Assembly (NCBI GenBank): GCA_017388175.1
Contig: JAFOTD010000008.1
Coordinates: 1-64,000, forward strand
Length of the DNA: 64,000 bases
From: Clostridia bacterium
Lineage (GTDB): Bacteria; Bacillota; Clostridia; Christensenellales; CAG-138
Direction of reading: 5' to 3'
Each line of letters starts with the position of its first letter. Positions within the stretch are counted from its first letter, which is position 1. Below the pieces are notes generated by a model. That model was not told where the DNA came from and did not search any database. It worked only from the letters and a program-made list of their open reading frames with translations. A program made the translations under genes and the position numbers. Of the stretch, positions 7,783 to 15,853 are shown piece by piece.

Positions 7783-10728
7783 ATGGCAACCGTAACATTT
7801 CCACAGCGTCCGGACGCGCATCCGACAATTTACGCTTATGAAGACTTGAATCCGCAGTATAGGGGGCTTCTGAAAGTCGGTTATACGGAGATCGGGGCGG
7901 AAAAGCGCGTCGCACAACAGTATCCGACAAAGCGCCCGGACGGGTTAAAGCCGTATCGGATCGTTTTGGTGGAATCCGCCATGAAACCGGACGGAAGCTG
8001 CTTTACCGATCACGAGGTTCATGCGGTTCTGAAAAAGCGGTTCAAGGATTCGATCTCGCAGGACAATACGGAGTTCTTCCGCTGCAAAAAGGAGGACGTC
8101 AAAGCTGCGATCCTTGCGGTTCGCACCGGCACACAGAATCTGGAAAACCGCACGCAGAGCTTCGGTTTGCGTCCGGAACAGCGGGAGGCCATCGATAAGA
8201 CGATGGAATACTATGCTTCCGCAAAGAAGGATCAGCCGGATCGGACGCCGAAGTTCCTTTGGAACGCCAAGATGCGCTTCGGCAAGACCTTTGCCGCCTA
8301 TAAGCTGGCGCAGAAGATGGGTTGTAAGAAGGTTCTTGTTCTGACCTTCAAACCGGCGGTGGAAGCCGCATGGGAAGAAGACCTGATGACCCATGTGGAC
8401 TTTGAAGGATGGCAGTTCATTTGCCGTGACGGCATGACCTACGAGCAGGCAGACAAAACCCGTCCGTTCGTCTGTTTCGGCTCGTTCCAGGATTATCTTG
8501 GCACGAACGACAGCGGCGGCATCAAAGCAAAGAACGAGTGGGTGCACGAGCTGAACTGGGACATGGTCATCTTCGACGAGTACCATTTCGGTGCATGGCG
8601 CGAGAACGCGAAGAAGCTGTTTGAGGTCGAGGATGAGGACGAAGATTTCGACTTCGATGCAGAGAAATATAAGCAGGACGAGGCGGACAACGCCTACAAC
8701 GAAACGTTCCTGCCGATCACGACGGAGCGGTATCTGTTCCTTTCCGGTACGCCGTTCCGCGCTTTGAACAGCGGCGAGTTCATAGAAGAGCAGATTTATA
8801 ACTGGACGTATTCGGACGAGCAGCGTGCCAAGGAAGCCTGGGGCAACACGCCGGATAATCCGTACCGCGCGCTGCCGCGGATGGTGCTTTTGACCTATAA
8901 GATTCCCGAAGAGATCCGCCGCGTTGCGGAACAGGGCGAGTTCAACGAGTTCGATCTCAATGTGTTCTTCTCAGCGAAGGTGCAGCAGAAGGGCAAGCCG
9001 GAGACGGCGAAGTTCGTTTATGAGAACGAGGTGCAGAAGTGGCTCGATCTGATTCGCGGTGCGCATCTTCCCGCGAGCATGGACGATCTGAAGCTCGGAC
9101 GCGACAAGCGCCCGCCGATGCCGTATTCCGACACGCGCCTTTTGAACGTGCTGTCGCATACGCTGTGGTTTATGCCGAACGTGGCAAGCTGTTTTGCTAT
9201 GGCGAATCTTTTGGCGCAGAAGCAGAATAGTTTCTATCATGATTACAAAGTCAACGTCTGTGCCGGAACAAAGGCCGGGATCGGCGTTGATGCGCTCGCG
9301 CCGGTACAGGCGTCGATGGGCGATCCGCTGGAAACCAAGACGATCACGCTTTCCTGCGGCAAGCTGACCACCGGCGTCACCGTACGTCCATGGACAGGCA
9401 TCTTTATGCTGCGTAACCTCAAAAGCCCGGAGACGTACTTCCAGGCGGCATTCCGCGTGCAGTCTCCGTGGGAGATCACAACCGGAGCGGGCACGAAGGA
9501 GATCATGAAGCACGAATGCTATGTGTTCGACTTCGCTTTGGATCGTGCTCTGAAACAGATTTCGAGCTACAGCATTCAACTCCATCCGCATGAGGCGAAT
9601 CCGGAAAAGAGTGTTGCGGAGTTCATCAACTTCCTGCCGGTACTTGCCTATGACGGCAGCAGCATGAAACAGGTGGACGCGCAGGATATTCTTGACATTG
9701 CGATGGCAGGAACGAGCGCGACGCTGCTTGCCAAGCGCTGGCAGAGCGCACTTCTCGTCAACGTGGATAACGAGACGCTTGCCCGCTTGATGGCGAACGA
9801 GGAGGCAATGGCTGCGCTGATGAAGATCGAGGGCTTCCGCAGTCTGAATGCAGATATCGAGACGATCATCAACAAGTCGGAATCTGTCAAGAAAGCAAAG
9901 GAAAAAGGTGAAAAGCTATCCGACAAAGAAAAGAAGAAGCTTACTGACGAGGAAAAGGAATTCAAGAGCAAGCGCAAGGAGATTCAGGAGAAGCTGATCA
10001 AGTTTGCAACGCGCGTCCCAATCTTTATGTATCTGACGGATTACCGCGAGCGCTCTCTGAAGGACGTCATCACACAGCTTGAGCCGGGGCTGTTCAAGAA
10101 GGTTACAGGTCTCGACGTCAAGGACTTCGAATTGCTTGTGTCGCTCAACGTGTTTAATGCGGCTGTGATGAATCCCGCAGTTTACAACTTCAAGCGCTAC
10201 GAGGATGCGAGTCTTTCCTATACCGGCATTGACAGGCACGAGGGTGAGGACGTCGGCGGCTGGGATACCGTCATCAAGCGCAAGGAATACGAAAAGCTGT
10301 TCTATAATCAGCAGGCGACGATGGCGGCAGCCGCGCCGGCTGCAGACGATCTGCCGGACAAGCCGTATGTCTTTGAACCGGACGAGGATGAACCGGAACC
10401 GGAGCCTGTCAAGCCGAAGAAGAAAGAAAAGAAACATGCGGATGTGATCACCTATACCATTCCGGTGGAGCCCATCGAACCGAAACCGACAGCGATACCG
10501 ATCACGCAGAAGCCTGTTGTTCCCGCGCCTGCAAAAGCTGAAGCAAAGAACCTCGACACAAGCGGGATCAAAATTGGCGCAAAGGTTCGTCACAAGAAGT
10601 TCGGCGAAGGCGAAATCACAGGTTTCAACGATACCACGATGACGGTGCGCTTTGCTTCCGGCGGCGAAAAGACCCTGTCGATTCAGATTACGCTGGAGAA
10701 CGGGATTATTGAGATCGTCAAGGCATAG
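7783..10728 (+). CDS. GIY-YIG-type/DEAD-box restriction helicase
   Basis: 981 residues. The N-terminus (IYAYEDL ... LLKVGYTE ... about residues 12-100) resembles a T5orf172-type GIY-YIG nuclease domain. Helicase motifs follow: MRFGKTFAAYKL (Walker A variant, about residue 167), VIFDEYHFG (DExH box) and FLSGTPFRAL (motif III). A charged, proline-rich linker leads to a C-terminal VRHKKFGEGEITGF segment very like the Tudor-fold C-terminus of UvrD/PcrA helicases, known there for binding RNA polymerase. The protein is most likely the ATP-driven nuclease partner of the upstream adenine methylases. GAGGAT precedes the start. Coding GC is high, unlike the genes just before it. Confidence 0.8.
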   Translation: MATVTFPQRPDAHPTIYAYEDLNPQYRGLLKVGYTEIGAEKRVAQQYPTKRPDGLKPYRIVLVESAMKPDGSCFTDHEVHAVLKKRFKDSISQDNTEFFRCKKEDVKAAILAVRTGTQNLENRTQSFGLRPEQREAIDKTMEYYASAKKDQPDRTPKFLWNAKMRFGKTFAAYKLAQKMGCKKVLVLTFKPAVEAAWEEDLMTHVDFEGWQFICRDGMTYEQADKTRPFVCFGSFQDYLGTNDSGGIKAKNEWVHELNWDMVIFDEYHFGAWRENAKKLFEVEDEDEDFDFDAEKYKQDEADNAYNETFLPITTERYLFLSGTPFRALNSGEFIEEQIYNWTYSDEQRAKEAWGNTPDNPYRALPRMVLLTYKIPEEIRRVAEQGEFNEFDLNVFFSAKVQQKGKPETAKFVYENEVQKWLDLIRGAHLPASMDDLKLGRDKRPPMPYSDTRLLNVLSHTLWFMPNVASCFAMANLLAQKQNSFYHDYKVNVCAGTKAGIGVDALAPVQASMGDPLETKTITLSCGKLTTGVTVRPWTGIFMLRNLKSPETYFQAAFRVQSPWEITTGAGTKEIMKHECYVFDFALDRALKQISSYSIQLHPHEANPEKSVAEFINFLPVLAYDGSSMKQVDAQDILDIAMAGTSATLLAKRWQSALLVNVDNETLARLMANEEAMAALMKIEGFRSLNADIETIINKSESVKKAKEKGEKLSDKEKKKLTDEEKEFKSKRKEIQEKLIKFATRVPIFMYLTDYRERSLKDVITQLEPGLFKKVTGLDVKDFELLVSLNVFNAAVMNPAVYNFKRYEDASLSYTGIDRHEGEDVGGWDTVIKRKEYEKLFYNQQATMAAAAPAADDLPDKPYVFEPDEDEPEPEPVKPKKKEKKHADVITYTIPVEPIEPKPTAIPITQKPVVPAPAKAEAKNLDTSGIKIGAKVRHKKFGEGEITGFNDTTMTVRFASGGEKTLSIQITLENGIIEIVKA

Positions 10729-10793
10729 AACTCAAACACAAAATAGTGCTGAGATGGATGCTTATTTGAGAAACAGTTTGTGAGGAGGGCAAT

Positions 10794-11453
10794 ATGGGCT
10801 ATATTTATATCTTAACAAACCCGTCGTTTCCGCAGTATGTAAAGATCGGCTATGCAACAGATGTGAAACAGCGCTTGGAGGAGCTGAATCGTAGCACCGC
10901 CGTTCCGTTTGCGTTTCGCGTATACGCTACCTATGAGGTTGACTCGGCGCTGTCCGACAAAAAGCTTCACTCCATTTTGGACAAGTTGAATCCGGATCTG
11001 CGTTCAATGGAAGAGATCGACGGGCGGAAGCGTGTTCGCGAATTCTATGCGATGACTCCGGAGGACGCGTTTGCGATTCTTGAAGCAATCGCCGAAATCA
11101 ACGGCTATACGCATCGCTTGAAAAGGTGGAAGGCATCGGCAGAAGAGAGAAAAGAGGAGCAGATGGCAAAGGAAATCGATGAAGCGCATCAGGAGCGCAT
11201 ATCCCCATTTGCTTTTTCAAAATGCATCATCAAACCAGGCGAGCAGGTTGAATTTTGCTGTGTCGGTAATCCGCATGACGGAACGCTGTGCAAGGTTCTT
11301 GATGACAAGCATGTGGAATATGAGGGCGAAAGATGGTCGCTTTCTGCATTGGCAACACATTTTATCGGCGCAAAATGGACTGTCGCCGGTCCGCGCTATT
11401 TCAAATACAATGGTGAATGGCTAAACGAGATCCGGCAAAAATCTGGCAATTAA
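10794..11453 (+). CDS. GIY-YIG nuclease with RAMA-like C-terminus
   Basis: The start MGYIYILTNP, then VKIGYATDVKQRLEELN, is a clear GIY-YIG (T5orf172-type) nuclease domain over about residues 1-105. A short coiled coil follows. The last 75 residues (YEGERWSLSALATHFIG ... YFKYNGEWLNEIR) resemble the RAMA domain, proposed to read adenine-modified DNA in restriction systems; this second assignment is by pattern only. A GAGGAGGG site precedes the ATG. It is 65 bp downstream of the helicase gene. Confidence 0.7.
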   Translation: MGYIYILTNPSFPQYVKIGYATDVKQRLEELNRSTAVPFAFRVYATYEVDSALSDKKLHSILDKLNPDLRSMEEIDGRKRVREFYAMTPEDAFAILEAIAEINGYTHRLKRWKASAEERKEEQMAKEIDEAHQERISPFAFSKCIIKPGEQVEFCCVGNPHDGTLCKVLDDKHVEYEGERWSLSALATHFIGAKWTVAGPRYFKYNGEWLNEIRQKSGN

Positions 11454-11466
11454 CAGAGGACACATT

Positions 11467-12198
11467 ATGAATTCGATAATACTAGCGAGCATATATTCAC
11501 GCTTTCATAACATTGCAAATACTCCCAATATAGGGATTATGTCTTTTAGTGCTATTGACGTATCAAAACTAAGAGAAGATCTCCAGACTGTTGCTGAATG
11601 TGTGCAGAAAGACGAACCAGCATTATCGGGGCAACTTCTTCATGTTCGCGATATTTTATTTGGTATTAACGCTTACGGGCAGGGCGTTATCAATCTTATC
11701 GCGTTAGGAGAAGCTGTATTTGGATTGAATTATCTGATCCAGAAGCAACAAGCTCAAAGCAACAAACCAAAAGAAGATGAAAAATGGCAGTGTATTCACC
11801 CAATGATACAAAAGTCTTCAAAGCAGTTGTATATGGATGGTCATTATGCCAATGCTGCCGAGGATGCTTTCATAGAAATAAACGACCGTGTTAAAAAGCT
11901 GTTTGCGATAGTTAAGCCCGGTTCTAAAGTTCCCGATGGGGAATCTGCAATGACCACTGTTTTTTCCACAAATAGCCCGTTGGTCTCTTTCTGCGATCAA
12001 AGTACAGAGACTGGCTTCAATAAGCAAAAAGGATATATGCAAATGCTTGCAGGAGCAATGTCCGCGCTTCGTAACCCTAAAGCGCATTCCAACAGCGAAA
12101 TCATCACAGCAGAAGAATCGTATCGCCGGCTGGCAACGGCAAGTATGCTGATGTATGCGATAGATGAAGCGGTTGTATATTCACAGATTCAAGAGTAG
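11467..12198 (+). CDS. TIGR02391/Ymh family HEPN-like protein
   Basis: The central CIHPMIQKSSKQLYMDGHY and the downstream AEDAFIEINDRVKKLF are characteristic of the TIGR02391 (Ymh) family, which belongs to the HEPN-like abortive-infection group. RNPKAH (R202-x4-H207) gives the HEPN RNase-type motif. Length 243, usual for the family. AGAGGA precedes the ATG, 13 bp after the previous stop. Strongly AT-rich, unlike its neighbours. A role as RNA-cutting effector is inference from the family. Confidence 0.75.
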   Translation: MNSIILASIYSRFHNIANTPNIGIMSFSAIDVSKLREDLQTVAECVQKDEPALSGQLLHVRDILFGINAYGQGVINLIALGEAVFGLNYLIQKQQAQSNKPKEDEKWQCIHPMIQKSSKQLYMDGHYANAAEDAFIEINDRVKKLFAIVKPGSKVPDGESAMTTVFSTNSPLVSFCDQSTETGFNKQKGYMQMLAGAMSALRNPKAHSNSEIITAEESYRRLATASMLMYAIDEAVVYSQIQE

Positions 12199-12214
12199 TC
12201 CGAATTTTTGAAAA

Positions 12215-12904
12215 ATGATCTACTATACTGGCGACACCCACGGGGATGTGGAAAAACTGTATAATTTCAAAGAGCGGTTCGGGCTGATGGCAGAGGATAC
12301 GATCGTTATTCTCGGCGACGCCGGATGGAACTACGATCAAAGCAGCCATGACCGCCTTGCAAAGATGTTTCTGAAACGGATGGGCATCACAATCTTTTCG
12401 ATTCACGGGAACCATGAAGAGCGACCGTACAATCTGCCTTACTATCATGAAACAGAGTGGCGCGGCGGAAAAGTTTATGTCGAGGACGAGTTCCCTAACA
12501 TTCTGTTCGGAAAAGATGGGGAGGTCTATGACCTCGACGGTCATCAGGCGATTGTGATCGGCGGCGCATATTCGGTTGACAAGCCGTTTCGTCTTGCACG
12601 CGGGTATCACTGGTTCGCAAGCGAGCAGCCGGACGATGCGATCAAAACACGGGTCGAAGCCGCGCTGGATGCTTTTGACTGGAACATTGACCTTGTACTT
12701 TCCCACACATGCCCGCAGAAGTTTGTACCGGTTGAAGCATTTATGTCGTGCGTTGACCAATCATTGGTTGACCGGTGCACAGAAGAATGGTTGGACACGA
12801 TTGAGGATCGTCTGACCTATCGGCATTGGCTTTGCGGGCACTGGCATATCGACAAAACGATTGACCGTTTCCGCTTTGTGATGGACGATTTTGTAACGCT
12901 ATAA
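12215..12904 (+). CDS. Calcineurin-like metallophosphoesterase
   Basis: All metal-binding blocks are present in order: GDTHGD (residues 6-11), LGDAGWN, GNHE, LSHTCP and GHWHID near the C-terminus. The family cleaves phosphoester bonds in nucleotides, nucleic acids or proteins; the substrate is not evident. It starts 16 bp after the HEPN-like gene with a weak ribosome site, so coupling to that gene is likely. It could act on RNA termini or second messengers, but nothing visible decides this. Confidence 0.8.
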   Translation: MIYYTGDTHGDVEKLYNFKERFGLMAEDTIVILGDAGWNYDQSSHDRLAKMFLKRMGITIFSIHGNHEERPYNLPYYHETEWRGGKVYVEDEFPNILFGKDGEVYDLDGHQAIVIGGAYSVDKPFRLARGYHWFASEQPDDAIKTRVEAALDAFDWNIDLVLSHTCPQKFVPVEAFMSCVDQSLVDRCTEEWLDTIEDRLTYRHWLCGHWHIDKTIDRFRFVMDDFVTL

Positions 12905-12930
12905 ATATCTGACTCAACGGAGATTAATTC

Positions 12931-13473
12931 GTGGTAAGTATAGAAAAGATAGCAGAATATGCTACAACATTTCGCACAGCCTTATATTCTGCTTATCAAG
13001 ATGGAATGTTTGTCAAAGATATCCGTTTTAGAACTTTTCCCCGGGGATGCTGCGGTGATGCTTGCTATCTCCTTGCAGAATACCTAAGACGAGCTGGAAT
13101 TGAGACCATTTGGTATTCTACCGAAAGAAATGATTGGTCACATGCTTGGCTTGTTGTTAAAGACGAACGAGTAAAGCCTCCAACGACAAGACCTTTTTAC
13201 TGGCCCGAAGAACTTGAAGTTGATTTGAAAAGATACGGCATTGAACACCCTGAAAGTGGTTTCGAACTCACGAATTATGAGTCATCTGATTTTACGGAAG
13301 GAATCATTGTAGATATCACAGGCGATCAGTTTAATGATTGTGATGAGGCAATATTTGTCGGGAAAGCAGACAAATTTCACCAATCATTTGAATTCATCAA
13401 TGCACATGATATTTACGCTTTGAACGATGAACGACTTTGTAAATTGTATCGAATTGTTGAGGAGTACTTATAA
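12931..13473 (+). CDS. Putative transglutaminase-fold cysteine protease-like protein
   Basis: 180 residues from a GTG with a GGAG site 12 bases upstream. The order GCCGDACYLLAEYL, then SHAWLVV, then GIIVDITGDQF is the Cys-His-Asp arrangement of transglutaminase-like/papain-fold enzymes, with the Cys at a helix start. This is a pattern call only. It closes the plus-strand run that began with the methylases and ends against a large inverted repeat. Confidence 0.55.
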   Translation: MVSIEKIAEYATTFRTALYSAYQDGMFVKDIRFRTFPRGCCGDACYLLAEYLRRAGIETIWYSTERNDWSHAWLVVKDERVKPPTTRPFYWPEELEVDLKRYGIEHPESGFELTNYESSDFTEGIIVDITGDQFNDCDEAIFVGKADKFHQSFEFINAHDIYALNDERLCKLYRIVEEYL

Positions 13474-13513
13474 AGACCGTTTAGGTAACAACCTATAACA
13501 TCCATACAATGGA

Positions 13514-13542
13514 AGCGCAGCTCGGGTGATCCGGGCTGCGCT
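13514..13542. terminator. Hairpin between convergent genes
   Basis: Twelve paired bases (AGCGCAGCTCGG/CCGGGCTGCGCT, one wobble) with loop GTGAT lie just beyond the minus-strand stop at 13554. No U-run is seen on either side. A near copy lies at 14567-14605. Confidence 0.55.
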
Positions 13543-13553
13543 GACTTTGGGCA

Positions 13554-13826
13554 TTACTGTAAAACCTTTTTGGACAAGATCGTGATTTGCAATTCAAGCT
13601 CGGAAACCAAGCCTTGATCCGATGCAGAGACAAGCGGTATTGATTGCGGTGTGTTGTTTGCTATGGTAATTGCCGCAACTTCGCCATCGGTATAACGCAA
13701 TTCCATTATCTTATCGATCGCTTTCTGCCGATCCAGATACCCCGTGCGGCGATAATCCTGTATCAGCTGCTGACGGTCCGAGATATCCTTTAGCGCGTTT
13801 ATCTTATCAAAATCAGTATTTCCCAT
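13554..13826 (-). CDS. Third gene of the Phd-Doc operon, unknown
   Basis: 90 residues, mostly helical (FDKINALKDISDRQQLIQDY), starting 15 bp after the doc stop with an AAGGAG site. No family is recognised. Its position as the last gene before a terminator makes it part of the toxin-antitoxin transcript; it might be a chaperone, a second antitoxin, or a passenger. Confidence 0.65.
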   Translation of the reverse strand: MGNTDFDKINALKDISDRQQLIQDYRRTGYLDRQKAIDKIMELRYTDGEVAAITIANNTPQSIPLVSASDQGLVSELELQITILSKKVLQ

Positions 13827-13841
13827 AAAATGATACTCCTT

Positions 13842-14228
13842 TTACATCTCTTTCACGACGTTTTCTTTCACCCATTTCAAGAGGTCTTCATAATGCATTT
13901 CTCCGGCAGCGACGGCGAGCCCGACGCGGGCGACTTCCTCGTTCGTCGGATGAATGTGGATGCCGTTGACCTGCAGAAATGCGAGCATCACATACATACC
14001 AATCCGCTTATTGCCGTCCACAAAAGCGTGATTGGAGATCAGCGTATATCCGAGCCGCGCGCCTTTTTCTTCCTTGGTCGGATAGAGTTCAATCCCGTCG
14101 AACGTTTGGTAAACGCTTTCCAGAGCAGAATCCAACAGACCGAAGTCCCGAACACCGCTGTCGCCGCCGGTTTCTTCGGTGATCAGCTGATGCAGGAGCA
14201 GCACTTTATCTTTTGAAAACTTAATCAT
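13842..14228 (-). CDS. doc: Doc-type Fic toxin
   Basis: The Fic-family motif HAFVDGNKR (H67 to R75 of 128 residues) is intact, in the short Doc form. Doc proteins phosphorylate elongation factor Tu and stop translation. The gene overlaps the antitoxin stop by 4 bp (ATGA), the standard translational coupling of phd-doc. Length matches the family. Confidence 0.9.
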   Translation of the reverse strand: MIKFSKDKVLLLHQLITEETGGDSGVRDFGLLDSALESVYQTFDGIELYPTKEEKGARLGYTLISNHAFVDGNKRIGMYVMLAFLQVNGIHIHPTNEEVARVGLAVAAGEMHYEDLLKWVKENVVKEM

Positions 14229-14467
14229 TTTGCCAACTCCAGGAACGCCGGACGGTATTCATTCAGCAAGCGTTTCGCAACGACATCGATCTTCTCGTCA
14301 TCAGTCAGTTCAAGATCATCATCCTGCTCAAGATCGACAAGGCGATATTTGGGCCGATTGTTCTTGAAAATGACAGCTTCGCCATAGCGATCGGCAATCC
14401 GCGCGACCCGCGAAAAGTTTTGATTTGCTTCGGTCATGGAAGCAATGGTGTTGGTATCAATCTTCAT
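14225..14467 (-). CDS. phd: Phd/YefM-type antitoxin
   Basis: 80 residues with the Phd/YefM N-terminal DNA-binding fold (SMTEANQNFSRVARIADRYG, VIFKNNRPKYRLV) and an acidic then helical C-terminus that would cover Doc. A strong AGGAGG precedes the ATG, and the gene lies directly behind a good minus-strand promoter. It presumably represses this promoter together with Doc. Confidence 0.9.
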   Translation of the reverse strand: MKIDTNTIASMTEANQNFSRVARIADRYGEAVIFKNNRPKYRLVDLEQDDDLELTDDEKIDVVAKRLLNEYRPAFLELAK

Positions 14468-14485
14468 ATTGCACCTCCTGCTTAT

Positions 14486-14514
14486 AGTATACGCGAATAG
14501 TAGGATAAAATCAA
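14486..14514 (-). promoter_or_regulatory. Promoter of phd-doc operon
   Basis: On the minus strand, TTGATT (14514-14509) and TATACT (14491-14486) are separated by 17 bp, and the AGGAGG of phd follows at once. Confidence 0.7.
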
Positions 14515-14547
14515 CCTATTTTTGAAGAAAATGATGAAGATGAAAAC

Positions 14548-14559
14548 TTCTCGCTGTCC
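14548..14559 (+). repeat. Direct repeat TTCTCGCTGTCC, copy 2
   Basis: Same 12-mer and orientation as at 1966 and 24533. It lies between the toxin-antitoxin promoter and the next hairpin. Confidence 0.45.
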
Positions 14560-14566
14560 CATATAA

Positions 14567-14605
14567 CACAGCGCAGTCCGGGAGTTCCGGGCTGCGCTGT
14601 TTTGT
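14567..14605. terminator. Hairpin terminator, near copy of 13514
   Basis: A 13-bp stem containing AGCGCAG/CTGCGCT and CCGG pairs is followed on the plus strand by TTTTGTGTTG. It faces the end of the XRE-type gene and shares most of its stem with the hairpin at 13514-13542, so the toxin-antitoxin operon sits between two related hairpins. Confidence 0.6.
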
Positions 14606-14614
14606 GTTGTGGCT

Positions 14615-14905
14615 TTATAGATTCTTATTTTCTTCCTTCTTCAGGATGCGATCCGGAAACATGGCTGCATTGATCAATTCTGCGGGATCAATCTCCAAGG
14701 CGTCTGCAATGTTGTAGAAAACGTCCATCGAAAAGGCGCGCACCATTCCCGGCGCTTCGATTGCGCTCAAATGAGATCGGCTGATGTTCGCTTTCTCCGC
14801 AAGCTGCTCCTGTGACATTCCGCGTAATTTCCGAAGAGAGGAGATTGCAATTCCCATTTGAATGAACCGATCCCGGTTCTTGAAACTGATCGCATCCTTT
14901 GCCAT
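14615..14905 (-). CDS. XRE-family HTH regulator
   Basis: The start at 14905 has AAGGCGG upstream; the frame reaches further but without support. The helix-turn-helix is typical: SSLRKLRGMSQEQLAEKANI then SRSHLSAIEAPG, followed by a dimerisation helix. About 96 residues. It is divergent from the SLOG gene at 15037 and may control it or the following operon. Confidence 0.8.
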   Translation of the reverse strand: MAKDAISFKNRDRFIQMGIAISSLRKLRGMSQEQLAEKANISRSHLSAIEAPGMVRAFSMDVFYNIADALEIDPAELINAAMFPDRILKKEENKNL

Positions 14906-14975
14906 GATCGCACCGCCTTTCCATCTGAAATTATAGACTGCCCCGAAAAGCGTTACAGCATTATACAAAGAGCGA

Positions 14976-15005
14976 TTGACTTATTTATAAAGCAATATGT
15001 ATAAT
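14976..15005 (+). promoter_or_regulatory. Promoter upstream of SLOG gene
   Basis: TTGACT and TATAAT are 18 bp apart, 31 bp before the ATG at 15037. Confidence 0.65.
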
Positions 15006-15036
15006 AACAAAAGCAAACAGTTTATAAGAGAGGCAG

Positions 15037-15480
15037 ATGCTCTGTCAAATGATCGTTACCTTTTGCGGACATAACGATGTTGCGAATCCGGACGATGTGC
15101 GGTGGTGGTTGGAATACACGGTAGGCGATCTCATTCAAAGAGGAGCAACGACGTTCTACCTCGGCGGATACGGCGGCTTTGATCGGACGGCTGCTTCTGT
15201 TTTGCACAACATATCCGCCGTAAATCCTTCCGTAGAATCGATACTTGTCCTCCCATATCTGAATCGAGAAGCAGAGGACGATTTGTATGACGGGACGATC
15301 TATCCGCCGTTGGAAAATGTCCCGAAGCGATTTGCAATCATAAAACGCAATGAATGGATGGTTGACCATGCCGATGTGATCGTTGCCTATGTACTGCATG
15401 ACTGGGGCGGCGCAAGCGCTATGCTGCAATATGCCATCCGTAAAGGAAAAGAGATTATTCGATATTCTAGCTATTCTTGA
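15037..15480 (+). CDS. SLOG-fold nucleotide-binding protein
   Basis: 147 residues. MIVTFCGHNDV, GATTFYLGGYGGFD and YLNREAEDDLYDGTIYPP, then VIAYVLHDWGGAS, match small SLOG (DprA/YpsA-like Rossmann) proteins. The fold binds nucleotides or their derivatives and occurs in several anti-phage systems as a sensor. The start could also be the ATG at 15049, which fits the family N-terminus better but has poorer ribosome spacing. A promoter of its own precedes it. Confidence 0.75.
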   Translation: MLCQMIVTFCGHNDVANPDDVRWWLEYTVGDLIQRGATTFYLGGYGGFDRTAASVLHNISAVNPSVESILVLPYLNREAEDDLYDGTIYPPLENVPKRFAIIKRNEWMVDHADVIVAYVLHDWGGASAMLQYAIRKGKEIIRYSSYS

Positions 15481-15505
15481 CGAGAAATCGCCACCGTGGT
15501 ACAAT
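15477..15505 (+). promoter_or_regulatory. Promoter of leader/TM/HEPN operon
   Basis: TTGACG and TACAAT are separated by 17 bp. It overlaps the stop codon of the SLOG gene and lies 19 bp before the leader-peptide ATG. Confidence 0.65.
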
Positions 15506-15524
15506 ATTTAAGACGGAGGACGAC

Positions 15525-15572
15525 ATGGCCTATCCCATTATAATTTTAGGGTTTTACCCGGAAAGGAGGTAG
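15525..15572 (+). CDS. Leader peptide, 15 aa
   Basis: CGGAGG stands before ATG of a 15-codon frame encoding MAYPIIILGFYPERR. Its last codons and TAG contain the AAAGGAGG of the next gene, whose ATG follows 4 bp later. Translation of the leader would therefore run directly over the ribosome site of the small membrane protein. The hydrophobic peptide may be functional or may only couple translation. Confidence 0.5.
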   Translation: MAYPIIILGFYPERR

Positions 15573-15576
15573 TGCC

Positions 15577-15768
15577 ATGAGCTCGAAGTTCAGAGTCGTC
15601 CTTGCTTGGGCTGGCCCGATTGTGAGCGCTTTGGGTATTGGCGTTTCTGCTATCAGCAGTATTGCTGACAAAGTAGATTCTGCCAGAGCCGATGCTGATC
15701 GGATCCGTGACTTTGATGCTGCGAAGCGCGAGTTGCCGCGAAGCACTCGTAGTAGCAAAGAGAAGTGA
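15577..15768 (+). CDS. Small membrane protein, 63 aa
   Basis: An ideal AAAGGAGG precedes the ATG. The first 28 residues form one hydrophobic helix (VVLAWAGPIVSALGIGVSAI), followed by a charged soluble tail. It sits 85 bp before the large HEPN-like gene and shares its promoter, so it could be a membrane partner or anchor. No family is recognised. Confidence 0.7.
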   Translation: MSSKFRVVLAWAGPIVSALGIGVSAISSIADKVDSARADADRIRDFDAAKRELPRSTRSSKEK

Positions 15769-15853
15769 CCCGAGCTGCCGTCAGGGCACACGGTCTTATG
15801 ATCATGTGCCTTTTTCAAATATAGAACAACACAGGTTTGGGGGAGATTTGTTT

